A stretch of 64,000 nt of DNA from Fermentibacter sp964564435 (lineage in GTDB: Bacteria > Fermentibacterota > Fermentibacteria > Fermentibacterales > Fermentibacteraceae), in the NCBI GenBank assembly GCA_964564435.1, contig CAZMAT010000009.1, positions 26,495-90,494 of the forward strand, written 5' to 3'. The notes beneath the pieces were generated by a model. It made no database searches. It saw only the letters and a program-made list of their open reading frames with translations, and had not been told where the DNA came from. The first letter of the stretch is position 1; each line of letters opens with the position of its first letter. Shown here in pieces: positions 50,527 to 59,368 of this stretch. The translations under genes were made by a program, and so were the position numbers.

Positions 50527-51407
50527 ATCCTTTCAACGATGCCTTCGCGGGGAACGGTCGAGATCGAGGCAACCTCGGCCGGATCGAACCCCATGCACAC
50601 CGCCAGGAGCTGGTTGTAGTCGAATACGGGCAGCGGGACGTAGCCCGGGTCCTTCTTCGCCAGCTCGGCCTGCATGCGGTCCATGTGCTCCAGGCAGGTG
50701 ATGCACGAGACCACGATCAGGTCGGCGTCCGTCTCTGCCCTGAGCGCCCTGAGCTTGCGGAATGCGTACTCCGACGCGCCCGCGAAGCTGCCCTTCACGA
50801 ATCCCCCCGCCCCGCCGCAGCACTGCAGTTCGCGGCTGTATGGGCGCACCTCCGCGCCCAGCGCCTCCACGAGACCGCGGAGCATGCGGGGCCGCCCGGA
50901 GGACTCCTCGAATCCCACGATCTCGCTCGGGTAGAGTGTATGGCAGGGGTACTGCACAACGGCGGACACCCCGCCGAGGGGGAACTCCAGGGACCCGCGG
51001 ATCCTCTCCGAACCGATGTCGTTGAAGAGTACGTCGGTGATGTGCCTCACCTCCGCTGTCCCGCGGAACTCCCTGCCGCCCTTCCCGCGGAGGAGCTCCT
51101 GCACCTTCCCCCTGAGGACATCGTCGCCGTGGAGCCTCTCGAGCGCCATGCGAAGCGAGCTGTAACACGAGCCGCACTCGGTAACCATCGGCACGCCCAG
51201 CTCCTCGGCGATCGAGAAGTTCCAGGCGCTCACGGCCAGCGAAGCGGTTTCGTCTGCGGAAGGGAACGACCCGAAAGCCGGGCAGCATACGCTCCCCTCC
51301 AGATCCGCCATGTCCGCGCCCAGGCGCGGCATGGTGAGCCTTATCGCACGCTCGACGTCCGGCCTCACGGCCGGCACGTTGCACCCGAGGAAGAGGCCGT
51401 ACTTCAT
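50508..51407 (-). CDS. hdrB: HdrB-like heterodisulfide reductase subunit B
   Basis: A 299-residue protein with two CCG domains that bind the noncubane [4Fe-4S] clusters where disulfides are split in HdrB. First set: Cys9, Cys41-Cys42 (VCCPAFGSF), Cys78 and Cys81 (ECGSC). Second set: YPCHTLYP, LQCCGGAGGF, CITCLEH. Both are complete, so the subunit should be catalytically competent. It is the last gene of the hdrA-flx-hdrCB operon, 4 nt after hdrC. In this setting its disulfide substrate is more likely a protein such as DsrC than CoM-S-S-CoB. Confidence 0.92.
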   Translation of the reverse strand: MKYGLFLGCNVPAVRPDVERAIRLTMPRLGADMADLEGSVCCPAFGSFPSADETASLAVSAWNFSIAEELGVPMVTECGSCYSSLRMALERLHGDDVLRGKVQELLRGKGGREFRGTAEVRHITDVLFNDIGSERIRGSLEFPLGGVSAVVQYPCHTLYPSEIVGFEESSGRPRMLRGLVEALGAEVRPYSRELQCCGGAGGFVKGSFAGASEYAFRKLRALRAETDADLIVVSCITCLEHMDRMQAELAKKDPGYVPLPVFDYNQLLAVCMGFDPAEVASISTVPREGIVERIRGAVR

Positions 51408-51411
51408 CCCC

Positions 51412-51921
51412 TCAGCCCCTGAACATGAATTCGTTGTTCTTCACCAGGTCGGTCTCCCGCAGCATCTCGCGGAACTGCTCGAGCATCTCGGGGAACCTCG
51501 CGATGGTGGGCGGCACCTCGTCCAGGCCCACTGCGCGCCTCTTCTCGCGCACCCTGTCCACCGGCTGGGTGTGCCCGGTCTCGAAGATCTCGGCCACCGA
51601 AGCAGGGATGAACGACTCGTCGTTCCTGGCCTGCCAGCGCCTCACCGCGAGGCACACCTCGAAAGGCTTCACGCCCATCGGGCACATCTCCTCGCACGCC
51701 GAGCAGGTCACGCACAGCCAGGGGGTCTCGTCCTCGAGCAGGCTCTCCGAGAGGCCCAGCAGCACCTTCCTCACCAGGTCGCGCACGAAGAGAGGAGGGC
51801 TGGCCTCGGCGGCCGGGCATCCCGCCACGCAGGTGCTGCAGGTGAAGCAGTGCCTGATGTCGCCGCAGCTGTCCACGACCTCGCGCCAGAGCCCGGCGTC
51901 CACCTTCGAGAGGTCTATCAT
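51412..51921 (-). CDS. hdrC: HdrC-like subunit with two [4Fe-4S] clusters
   Basis: A 169-residue electron-transfer subunit. Two ferredoxin motifs are complete: Cys25, 28, 31, 35 (CFTCSTCVAGCP) and Cys70, 73, 76, 80 (CVTCSACEEMCP). The rest is helical and ends near VKNNEFMFRG, typical of HdrC. It carries electrons from HdrA to HdrB. I start at the ATG at 51921, which overlaps the flxA stop (ATGA). Confidence 0.92.
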   Translation of the reverse strand: MIDLSKVDAGLWREVVDSCGDIRHCFTCSTCVAGCPAAEASPPLFVRDLVRKVLLGLSESLLEDETPWLCVTCSACEEMCPMGVKPFEVCLAVRRWQARNDESFIPASVAEIFETGHTQPVDRVREKRRAVGLDEVPPTIARFPEMLEQFREMLRETDLVKNNEFMFRG

Positions 51922-52754
51922 CTGAACTCCCCCGGCAGCTCGCGCAGCCGTGCGAGGCTGTAAACGGGGCCGTCGGTGCACACGTACGATCCGCCGATGC
52001 CGCACCGGCCGCACTTGCCTATGCCGCACTTCATCTTCATCTCGAGCGACAGGAATATGTCCGAAGGGTCCAGCCCGAGACCCGCCAGCACCGGCAGCGT
52101 GTACCGGATCATAGCCGGAGGCCCGCAGACCAGCGCCGAAGTCCTGGAAGGATCCACCTGCAGATCCTTCACGTGCGATGGCACGTTGCCCGTGAGGCCC
52201 GACCAGCCGCCTTCGGCCCTGTCCACCGTCACCACGAGGCGCATGTCATCGCGTTCCGCCCAGTCGCACAGGTCGTCTCGGTAGAGCAGGAGCCCGGGGT
52301 TCCTCGCGCCGTACACCACGGTGATTTCGCCGAAGCCGCCGCGGTTCCCGGGGTGCAGGGCGTAGTTCGTGAATGCCCTGAGGGTCGAGAAGCCGAATCC
52401 GCCGCCTATCACGAGAAGGTCGCAACCCTTCAGGGCATCTACCGGGTAGCCGTTGCCCAGCGGACCCCTCAGGCCAACGCTCTCGCCGGGATCGAGGTAG
52501 TGCAGCTCGGTCGTGACAGTACCCACGCGGGCTATGGTGAAATCGAGCCTGTCTGGCGTCGTAGGCGACGAGGCGATCCCGAACGGGGCCTCCCCCACTC
52601 CCAGGATTGAGAGCTCCGCGAACTGCCCCGGCACGAACCCGAACGGTGCCGTGCCATCGGGGAACGACAGCGAAATGGTGCGGATCGAGCCGTCGTCCGT
52701 CTCCGTGACGCTCTTCTCCACCCTCATCGGGACGGGCGCGTAGGGGTTGCTCAC
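51918..52754 (-). CDS. flxA: FlxA-like FAD/NAD(P)H-binding oxidoreductase (PyrK-like)
   Basis: A 278-residue ferredoxin-NADP reductase-like subunit beginning with GTG in a GTGA overlap with flxB. The FAD site is in FVPGQFAELSI and FGIASSP. The NAD site is in CDLLVIGGGFGFSTLRAF and the ALVCGPPAMIRYTLPVL motif. A C-terminal [2Fe-2S] site follows: KCGIGKCGRCGIGGSYVC. This combination is that of FlxA, the NADH-oxidising subunit of Flx-Hdr complexes, and of PyrK and SudB relatives. It would feed electrons from NADH into the Flx-Hdr assembly. Confidence 0.9.
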   Translation of the reverse strand: MSNPYAPVPMRVEKSVTETDDGSIRTISLSFPDGTAPFGFVPGQFAELSILGVGEAPFGIASSPTTPDRLDFTIARVGTVTTELHYLDPGESVGLRGPLGNGYPVDALKGCDLLVIGGGFGFSTLRAFTNYALHPGNRGGFGEITVVYGARNPGLLLYRDDLCDWAERDDMRLVVTVDRAEGGWSGLTGNVPSHVKDLQVDPSRTSALVCGPPAMIRYTLPVLAGLGLDPSDIFLSLEMKMKCGIGKCGRCGIGGSYVCTDGPVYSLARLRELPGEFR

Positions 52755-53863
52755 TTCCCTCCTCCGAATGCGTCGAGGAGGAGCCTGATGTCGAGGTTCA
52801 CCGGACAGGCCTCTACGCACCTGCCGCAGCCCGTGCAACCCGGCATGCCGTAGCTCTCGATGCAGTAGCTGAACTTGTGCATGAGGCGGTGCCTGTACCT
52901 GTCGGCTCCCGTGGGCCGGGGATCGTGGCCGGAGGCCTGCCTCGTGAAGGTCGTGAACTGGCACGAGTCCCAGATGCGGCTGCGCACGACCCGGCCGTCC
53001 TCCTCGCCATCGACGATGTCGAAGCAGTGGCACGACGGGCATAGGAACGTGCAGGCGCCGCAGCCCAGGCACTTGGCGGTCAGAGCCTCCCAACTCGGGT
53101 CGTCGAACGCCTCCTCGAGGCGCTCGCGCAGCGCGGCCAGGTCGCGGGGCTCCCCGGCATGCGGCGCGATCCCGACGGAATCGGTGTTTGCCTTCCCCTC
53201 GCCGCTTGCGCTTCGCCCCTCGCCACTCGCCCCTTCCCGACCTACATCCTCCCCATCCTGTCCATCGATGTTTCTTCCTGTGTCCCTCGCTCCATGTTCC
53301 TCACCACTCGCCCCCAGCCCGAGTGCATCCGCGAGCCTTCCCCCCTCGACGCTCGCCACCCGCACCGTCCACCCATCCCCCGACGGCTCCAGGAGGATGT
53401 CGGAACCCTCGGTAGATAGCGGCCCGCCGCCCGTGGAGGTGCAGAAGCAGGTCGCGCGGGGTTCTCTGCAGCCTAAAGAGACGATCGTGAGCGCCTTCCT
53501 GCGGGCGGCGTAGTAGGGGTCGATCCTGTCGCCCCCGGCGTAGACCCGGTCGAGGAACGAGATGGCGCGGGCGTCGCAGGGCCTGGCTCCGAACAGTACG
53601 GTCGGTCCGGGGGCCGGGACGCGCTCCTCCGCCCTTCCGCCCGGTTCCATCGAAAGAAGGGTCTCGGTCATCGGGGTGAGTACCTGCCGGGGCGGCCTGA
53701 CGACGCCGGGATGATCGAGCAAAGCATCGGAAGCCGATCCGATACGGCCGAACGCAGCGCCGTCGCACTCCGCAACGGGGGCGTACACCGTCATGTCCGG
53801 CATGGCCAGCAGGCTTTCCAGCAGGCGTGCGAGGGCTTCGCGGCCGGGAATCGTTTCGGTCAT
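52751..53863 (-). CDS. flxB: FlxB-like iron-sulfur protein with a low-complexity insertion
   Basis: A 370-residue protein related to beta-subunits of sulfhydrogenases and AsrA. The core has FGARPCDARAISFLDRVY, SLGCREPRATCFC, and two ferredoxin motifs (CLGCGACTFLCPSCHC and CTGCGRCVEACP). Between residues ~185 and ~236 lies a hydrophilic stretch of G, E, D, S and R (for example RNIDGQDGEDVGREGAS), encoded by DNA with repetitive CGAGTGGCGAG- and GGACAGGAT-like strings. It looks like an in-frame insertion of repeat DNA into a surface loop. The start overlaps flxC by 4 nt. Confidence 0.87.
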   Translation of the reverse strand: MTETIPGREALARLLESLLAMPDMTVYAPVAECDGAAFGRIGSASDALLDHPGVVRPPRQVLTPMTETLLSMEPGGRAEERVPAPGPTVLFGARPCDARAISFLDRVYAGGDRIDPYYAARRKALTIVSLGCREPRATCFCTSTGGGPLSTEGSDILLEPSGDGWTVRVASVEGGRLADALGLGASGEEHGARDTGRNIDGQDGEDVGREGASGEGRSASGEGKANTDSVGIAPHAGEPRDLAALRERLEEAFDDPSWEALTAKCLGCGACTFLCPSCHCFDIVDGEEDGRVVRSRIWDSCQFTTFTRQASGHDPRPTGADRYRHRLMHKFSYCIESYGMPGCTGCGRCVEACPVNLDIRLLLDAFGGGK

Positions 53864-54828
53864 TCCTGCTTCCGCCCGTGATCGAGTATGAAGTCCTGCG
53901 GATCTTCCATCGAGTAGGCCGCGAGTGGCTGCGGCGCAACCTCGTCCATGCCGGCCCTGCTGCCGAAGAGCTCCAGCACATCAGAAGCCAGTCTGCGGTT
54001 GAGGATCGAGAGGTCGACGCCCGTGGGGCAGGCCCGAGCACAGGCCCCGCACTCCACGCAGCGCCCGGCGAGGTGCATGGCACGCATGACATGGAATGCC
54101 ATGACGTCATCGGGGTGAGCACCCCTCCCCACCCACTGCGGCTGCGTTGCGTCGGCGAAGCACGAGGCGCACGTGCAGAGCGGGCACGCGCTCCGGCAGG
54201 CGTAGCAGCGGATGCACTTCGCCATCTCCGCCTCCACACGGGCGCGCCTCTCCTGCGAAGACAGGGATGCGAAGGCCTCGACGTCGGGAAAGCCCGGATC
54301 GCTCTCCACAACCGGCTCCCCCACGGGGATGTCGCAGATCACCGGGTTCCGCGCGGCACAGAGCCGGCAGCTCCGGTGAAGAACCTCGTCCAGGGGTATC
54401 GCTACGGGCTCCGGGCCGCCGTGGACCACGAGCATGCCGTCGGTTTCCTCGACAGAAGAAACGCGGACCCCCGGGCAGCGCCTCGCGATCGCCCGCGGGT
54501 CGGCCATTCCGTGGCACGGCACGCCGATCACGACAACGTCCTCGCGCTTCAGGCGCTTTTCCTTGATAAGCTCCACCATCGCCCGGGTGTCGCAACCCTT
54601 CGCCACGATCGCGGCCTTCCGCCCCGGCTCGAGGTACTTCGCGAGGTTGTTGGCACAGAATGCGCCCCAGATCAGGCGCCCGGCATCCGAAGGATCGGTG
54701 ATGAAGCATGGCGTGGCGCGCATGGGGATCGAGCCCTGTTCGAAGCCGATCACGACCTCGACCGAGCCTTCCGAGAGCAGCCTTGCGGCAGCCCCGGCGA
54801 TCCGCGCGGCCATATCGGCGCCGCTCAC
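53860..54828 (-). CDS. flxC: FlxC-like iron-sulfur protein
   Basis: A 322-residue subunit starting at GTG (GTGA overlap with flxD). The N-terminal part (KAAIVAKGCDTRAMVELIKE and VVVIGVPCHGM) resembles the F420-hydrogenase/dehydrogenase beta-subunit fold. It is followed by RSCRLCAARNP and two C-terminal [4Fe-4S] motifs (CIRCYACRSACPLCTC and CVECGACARACP). This matches FlxC of Flx-Hdr clusters. It probably relays electrons between FlxA/FlxB and FlxD-HdrA. Confidence 0.87.
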   Translation of the reverse strand: MSGADMAARIAGAAARLLSEGSVEVVIGFEQGSIPMRATPCFITDPSDAGRLIWGAFCANNLAKYLEPGRKAAIVAKGCDTRAMVELIKEKRLKREDVVVIGVPCHGMADPRAIARRCPGVRVSSVEETDGMLVVHGGPEPVAIPLDEVLHRSCRLCAARNPVICDIPVGEPVVESDPGFPDVEAFASLSSQERRARVEAEMAKCIRCYACRSACPLCTCASCFADATQPQWVGRGAHPDDVMAFHVMRAMHLAGRCVECGACARACPTGVDLSILNRRLASDVLELFGSRAGMDEVAPQPLAAYSMEDPQDFILDHGRKQE

Positions 54829-55265
54829 CGGTCGCCTCCTGCGCGAAGGCGGGCAGGGCCCAGCTCGCGCACCCGCTGCGTGACTGTTTCGATCACCTCG
54901 GCGAACCTCCCGCCCTCCGACGCCGACACCCAGGTGAAGTGGAGCCTGCCCTCCTCGATGCCCAGATGCCCGAGCAGGCGCGCCAGCAATGCAAACTTGC
55001 GCCTGGCGCCGAGGTTCCCCGAGATGTAGTGGCAGTCGCCGGGATGGCAGCCCGAAACGAGAACCCCGTCGGCTCCCCTGCGGAAGGCCGAAAGTATGAA
55101 GAAGGGGTTGATCCGGCCCGCACACGGCACGCGGATCACGCGCACCGAGGCGGGGTACTGCATCCTGCCAACGCCGGCCGAGTCGGCCCCGGCGTAGCTG
55201 CACCAGTTGCAGAGGAACGCCACGATCCTGGGCTCCCAGCCTGCGTTTCCGCCCGTTGCCGTCAC
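54825..55265 (-). CDS. flxD: FlxD/MvhD-like [2Fe-2S] linker subunit
   Basis: A 146-residue MvhD-family protein that connects an electron-donating module to HdrA. The conserved cysteines are in AFLCNWCSYAGAD (Cys19, Cys22), RVPCAGR (Cys48) and GCHPGDCHY (Cys73, Cys78), the residues that hold the [2Fe-2S] cluster. It begins at GTG within a GTGA overlap with the end of hdrA, so the stoichiometry of the two is probably translationally coupled. Confidence 0.9.
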   Translation of the reverse strand: MTATGGNAGWEPRIVAFLCNWCSYAGADSAGVGRMQYPASVRVIRVPCAGRINPFFILSAFRRGADGVLVSGCHPGDCHYISGNLGARRKFALLARLLGHLGIEEGRLHFTWVSASEGGRFAEVIETVTQRVRELGPARLRAGGDR

Positions 55266-58200
55266 GGCACCCTCCGGGTTCCCGAGCCTATCATCGCGTG
55301 GATCTCCCGGTCCGTGAAGCCGAGGATGTCGGCAGCCCCGCACCTGCACGAGGATGCGCACAGCCCGCAGCCCTTGCACAGGGCTCCGTTCACCACGGCC
55401 TTCCCCTCCGCCTCGTCGATCTCGATGGCGCGGAACGGGCAGAGTGCCGCGCAGGTGCCGCATCCCGCGCACCTGTCGGCGTTGATGACGCACACCGTTC
55501 CCCCGGCCTCGATCGAATCCTGGGAGAGCACCAGCGCGGCCCTGGAAGCTGCCGCACGCGCCTGGGCGATGCTTTCGCCTATCGTCTTCGGGCCGTGGGC
55601 CAGGCCGCACACGAACACGCCCTCGGTGGCGAAATCCACCGGGCGCAGCTTCACATGAGCCTCCATGAAGAAGCCGTCCTCGTCGAGCGGCACCTTGAAG
55701 AGCCCCGCGAGTGAGGCGGCATCCTCCGAGGGTGTGATTGCCGCTGCGAGACCCACGACATCAGCGTCTATCGTCACTGTCTCGCCCAGCACCAGATCCT
55801 CCGCCGTGATCCTGACCAGCTTCTCCCTGCCTTCGTCAACGATCGAAACCGAAGGCCGGCTGTCCTCGTCGTGCCTGAGGAACCTCACGCCGCGCTCGCG
55901 CGCCTCGGTGTACTTCGCCTCGCGCATCCCGTAGGTGCGGATGTCGCGGTAGAGCACGTACACGTTGATCGAGGGATCGATGTCGAGGAGTTCGAGCGAG
56001 AGCTTCACCGACTCGCTGCAGCATGTGCGGCTGCAGTAGCGCCTCTTCTCGTCGCGCGACCCTGCGCAGTGGATCAGAACCACGTTCCTTGCCGAAGAGA
56101 CGAGCTGGCCGCGCCTGCCTATCTCCTCCTCCAGCTCCCTCAGGGTCATCACGCGCGGGTCTTCCCCGTAGCCGAAGCCGTCTGCAACCATCGTACCGCC
56201 GCCGGATGCGATCACGGCCGCGCCGTGTGCCACCTCGGCCTCGGAGCCGTCCTCGTGACGGATCGTAGACCTGAAGCTGCCAACGAATCCGCTCACATCC
56301 GCCACGCGCGACTTCATGTGTACTGTTATGAGCGGATCTCCGATCACCCGCCCCTCGAGGTCGGCAAGGAATGCGCCGACATCGGAACCGTCGAGCGTTG
56401 TGCGCATCGCGCGGGCATTGCCGCCCAGCCCGTCCGAGCTCTCCACCAGATGCACCCCGAAGCCCATACCGGAGAGCATCGTGGCGCAGGTCATCCCCGC
56501 AACGCCTCCTCCGATCACCAGAGCATTCCTGTCGACGGGCAGCTCGGTGTGCGACAGCGGTTCGAGCAGCCTGGCCTTCGCCACTGCCATCCCCACGAGG
56601 TCGACTGCCTTCTCGGTGGCCTTCTCCGGCTCGCCCTGGTGCACCCACGCGCACTGGTCGCGGATGTTGGCCATCTCGAACAGGTGCGGGTTGAGCCCTG
56701 CCTCCCTCAGCGTCTCCTGGAAGAGCGGCTCGTGCGTCCTGGGCGTGCAGGCGGCCACAACAACCCGGTTGAGCCCGTTCGCGCGGATGCTCTCTCGAAT
56801 CTTTCGCTGGGTGTCCTGCGAGCAGGTGAACATGGCGTCCTCGGCCACCACCACGTTGGGCAGCCCGCGGGCCGACTCCCTCACCGCCGCCACGTCCACC
56901 ACGCTGCCGATGTTGATGCCGCAACTGCACACCCATACGCCTATGCGCGGCCTGACACCCTTTGAGGGGATCTCGGCCGGATACTCCTTTTCCGAAGCGA
57001 GCGTGTTCCGCGAGGCCGAGAGCAGGGCTGAGGCTTCTGCCGCGGCGGCGCTCGCGCCCGTGACGGTCTCGGGGATGTCCTTCGGGCCGGTGAAGGCTCC
57101 CGCGGCGAACACCCCGGGCACGGAAGTGGCCGAGGGCGAGAAGGTGCCGGTTTCGCAGAAGCCGTTGCAGTCGAGGGATATTCCGAGCCTTGCGGCCATC
57201 TCGCGGTTCGCGTCGCTCTGCACCATGCCCACGGACAGGACCACGAGGTCGAAGACCTCCTCGCGTATCCGCCCGTTCTCGGGATATCGCAGGATGAGCC
57301 CGCCCTCGGCATCCTGGAGGATGCGCCCCGTCTCGGAGCGCACGAACCGCACGCCGTGCTCGTTCCTTGCGCGCTCGTAGTACCGCTCGAAGCCCTTGCC
57401 GTGGGTGCGGGCGTCTATGAGGAAGATCGTCGTGCCCAGGTCGCCCGAGGCGTGCTCGCGTGCGACCACGGCCTCCTTGATCGCGTACGTGCAGCACACC
57501 GCCGAGCAGTAGCCGTTGTCCACCCTGTGGATGTCGCGAGATCCCACGCACTGGATCCATGCGATGTTCCGCGGCTCGCGGCCGTCGGATGGTCTGATGA
57601 GTTTCCCGCGCGTCGGCCCCGATGCGCTCAGGATCCTCTCGAATGCGATGCTCGTGATTACGTTGGGGAACGCCCCGTACCCGAACGCCGGAAGCCTCCC
57701 GGCGTCGAAGGGCTCGAAGCCCGGGCATGCCACAACAGCACCCACCGAGAGTTCGAGCGTGAGGGGCTTCTCGTCGAGGTCGATCGCCCCTGCGGAGCAC
57801 TTCCTGGCGCACAGCCCGCAGCGCTTGCAGATGGCCGGGTCGATCTGGAAGGCGGGCGGATAGGCCTGCTCATAGAGCCTGTAGATCGCCTTCCTCTCCC
57901 CCATGCCGGAGTTGAAGGCATCGGGGGTCTTCACCGGGCAGATCTTCGCGCACTCGCCGCAACCCGTGCACTTCTCGACCGAGACGAACCGCGGGTTCTG
58001 GAGAACAGTGGCCTTGAATGCCCCCGGCTCCCCCGACAGGGAAAGAAGCTCGGCGTTCGTGATGATCTCGATGTTGAGATGCCGCCCGCATTCCACGAGC
58101 TTGGGCGACAGGATGCACATCGAGCAGTCATTGGTGGGGAACGTCTTGTCCAGGCCGGCCATCGTGCCGCCGATGGCGCCCTTCCGCTCGACCAGGTAGA

Positions 58201-58297
58201 CCTTGTAGCCGGAGTTGGCCAGGTCCAGCGCGGCCTGGATCCCCCCGACCCCTCCGCCGAGTACGAGCACCGCTCCGGTGGTATCTCTCGATGTCAT
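55262..58297 (-). CDS. hdrA: HdrA-like flavin electron-bifurcating subunit (double-length)
   Basis: A 1011-residue protein, first gene of the operon. The N-terminal FAD site is VLVLGGGVGGIQAALDL. Ferredoxin motifs lie at Cys110-120 (CTGCGECAKIC) and Cys157-167 (CKRCGLCARKC), and the Hdr-specific cysteines include VCSCG near 457-459. A second Rossmann FAD site (ALVIGGGVAGMTC, ~592-604) opens an HdrA-like second half that ends with two more ferredoxin motifs (CAGCGTCAALC, CKGCGLCASSC). This is the long, internally duplicated HdrA form found in anaerobic bacteria. Its FAD is the predicted bifurcation centre, linking NADH (through Flx), ferredoxin and the HdrB disulfide. Confidence 0.93.
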   Translation of the reverse strand: MTSRDTTGAVLVLGGGVGGIQAALDLANSGYKVYLVERKGAIGGTMAGLDKTFPTNDCSMCILSPKLVECGRHLNIEIITNAELLSLSGEPGAFKATVLQNPRFVSVEKCTGCGECAKICPVKTPDAFNSGMGERKAIYRLYEQAYPPAFQIDPAICKRCGLCARKCSAGAIDLDEKPLTLELSVGAVVACPGFEPFDAGRLPAFGYGAFPNVITSIAFERILSASGPTRGKLIRPSDGREPRNIAWIQCVGSRDIHRVDNGYCSAVCCTYAIKEAVVAREHASGDLGTTIFLIDARTHGKGFERYYERARNEHGVRFVRSETGRILQDAEGGLILRYPENGRIREEVFDLVVLSVGMVQSDANREMAARLGISLDCNGFCETGTFSPSATSVPGVFAAGAFTGPKDIPETVTGASAAAAEASALLSASRNTLASEKEYPAEIPSKGVRPRIGVWVCSCGINIGSVVDVAAVRESARGLPNVVVAEDAMFTCSQDTQRKIRESIRANGLNRVVVAACTPRTHEPLFQETLREAGLNPHLFEMANIRDQCAWVHQGEPEKATEKAVDLVGMAVAKARLLEPLSHTELPVDRNALVIGGGVAGMTCATMLSGMGFGVHLVESSDGLGGNARAMRTTLDGSDVGAFLADLEGRVIGDPLITVHMKSRVADVSGFVGSFRSTIRHEDGSEAEVAHGAAVIASGGGTMVADGFGYGEDPRVMTLRELEEEIGRRGQLVSSARNVVLIHCAGSRDEKRRYCSRTCCSESVKLSLELLDIDPSINVYVLYRDIRTYGMREAKYTEARERGVRFLRHDEDSRPSVSIVDEGREKLVRITAEDLVLGETVTIDADVVGLAAAITPSEDAASLAGLFKVPLDEDGFFMEAHVKLRPVDFATEGVFVCGLAHGPKTIGESIAQARAAASRAALVLSQDSIEAGGTVCVINADRCAGCGTCAALCPFRAIEIDEAEGKAVVNGALCKGCGLCASSCRCGAADILGFTDREIHAMIGSGTRRVP

Positions 58298-58469
58298 CGG
58301 CGCCCGTCTCTCCTCAGCTATTGTGTGGTGGTCTACTCAACGTCCCGAATCTTGGAAGATAGCTATTTCGTCAGGGATCGACCCGGTCATTGATCGGGTA
58401 GCTCAACAATTAGGTTCAATCAGCTATGCCTGTAATGGCTAGCAGACCCATGCCCTAGCATGTAGATAA
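58298..58469. other. Intergenic region
   Basis: 172 bp holding the hdrA upstream region. GAGGAG precedes the hdrA start. Base composition drops here, marking the edge of the lower-GC island. No gene or clear promoter is seen. Confidence 0.35.
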
Positions 58470-59228
58470 CTACTTGACTACTCGCGGGCGCCCAGCGCGA
58501 TACTGACGGAATGGGCACTTGCGAAATTGTATGAAGCGAGAGATAAGAGGTAGTAATGCAGCAGAAATAAGTACCCCAAAATCGTGCAGCGAACTCTCTA
58601 GCTGAGTGAGTTCAGTGTCATTTGCCAGCGTTCTTAGGAAACCGTATGCCGCAGCGTCAGCGAAATAGTAGCGAGTCTCGCCCATGTTTCTTCCCCGTGA
58701 GATATAGGCGTAATCATCACTTCTTTCATCACCACAGAAGTGACGTGTAAATCCTCTTTGTATCGCTTTCGAGTCATAGTGAAAAGATACCTTGTGTCGA
58801 ATCATCAGGATAATTGATGTGAACCTCGGATCGACATCAATCCCATTTGCTATATTCACTAACGCTTCCCATGCTTCTCGTGCTTCTCTAGATAAGCGTT
58901 CAACGATCTGAATCATAGATTGATCAGCAATAGTCGTCTTTGCTTTACATAGAAGCTTCAGTAACTCATGAAGCAAACCGAGACGAACTCGAAACAAATG
59001 ATACGCTAATCCAGAGTACTCGCCATTCTGTTTATTAACAGAGAACTCTCCTTGAGGTCGTTCGCTTTCAAGCAGAAGTGTAGCATGGGTTACATCTCGG
59101 ATATCATTGTAGAAAACAGCCAACGACAACACAAGGTCACATACGGATTGCGGTACATCTGGTCCACCCAAGAACGCACGCGGATCGAATGACTCAATAT
59201 TAGCAAGTATGTTCGTATCGACAGTCAT
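58470..59228 (-). CDS. Hypothetical protein in a lower-GC island
   Basis: A 252-residue soluble, mostly alpha-helical protein. Notable stretches are SVCDLVLSLAVFYNDIRDVTHATLLL, YHLFRVRLGLLHELLKLL, MIRHKVSFHYDSKAIQRGF and the basic C-terminus. The H-K-V-x-F-H-Y segment recalls helical proteins of the AbiV/HEPN type, but I cannot confirm that. Its codon use is visibly AT-richer than the flanking operons (many AAT, GAA, ATT), so it was probably acquired by transfer. No neighbour suggests a function. Confidence 0.65.
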   Translation of the reverse strand: MTVDTNILANIESFDPRAFLGGPDVPQSVCDLVLSLAVFYNDIRDVTHATLLLESERPQGEFSVNKQNGEYSGLAYHLFRVRLGLLHELLKLLCKAKTTIADQSMIQIVERLSREAREAWEALVNIANGIDVDPRFTSIILMIRHKVSFHYDSKAIQRGFTRHFCGDERSDDYAYISRGRNMGETRYYFADAAAYGFLRTLANDTELTQLESSLHDFGVLISAALLPLISRFIQFRKCPFRQYRAGRPRVVK

Positions 59229-59368
59229 TCTAATTGCTTCTCCAAAATCAGAAGCTCATTTTGTCTCACTCCCCACGCAATGACTCGGGCAATGCTATCC
59301 CAGCACTTCTTCTTGAGGAAACGAAAGACTCGCTGATGGTGGCTCCCCAAGCTTGAATTCCAGCCTTT

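Noticed and set aside
55262..58297. Methanogen-type CoM-S-S-CoB reductase
   Set aside because: The long HdrA, the flxABCD genes and bacterial context point to a Flx-Hdr complex with a different disulfide substrate.
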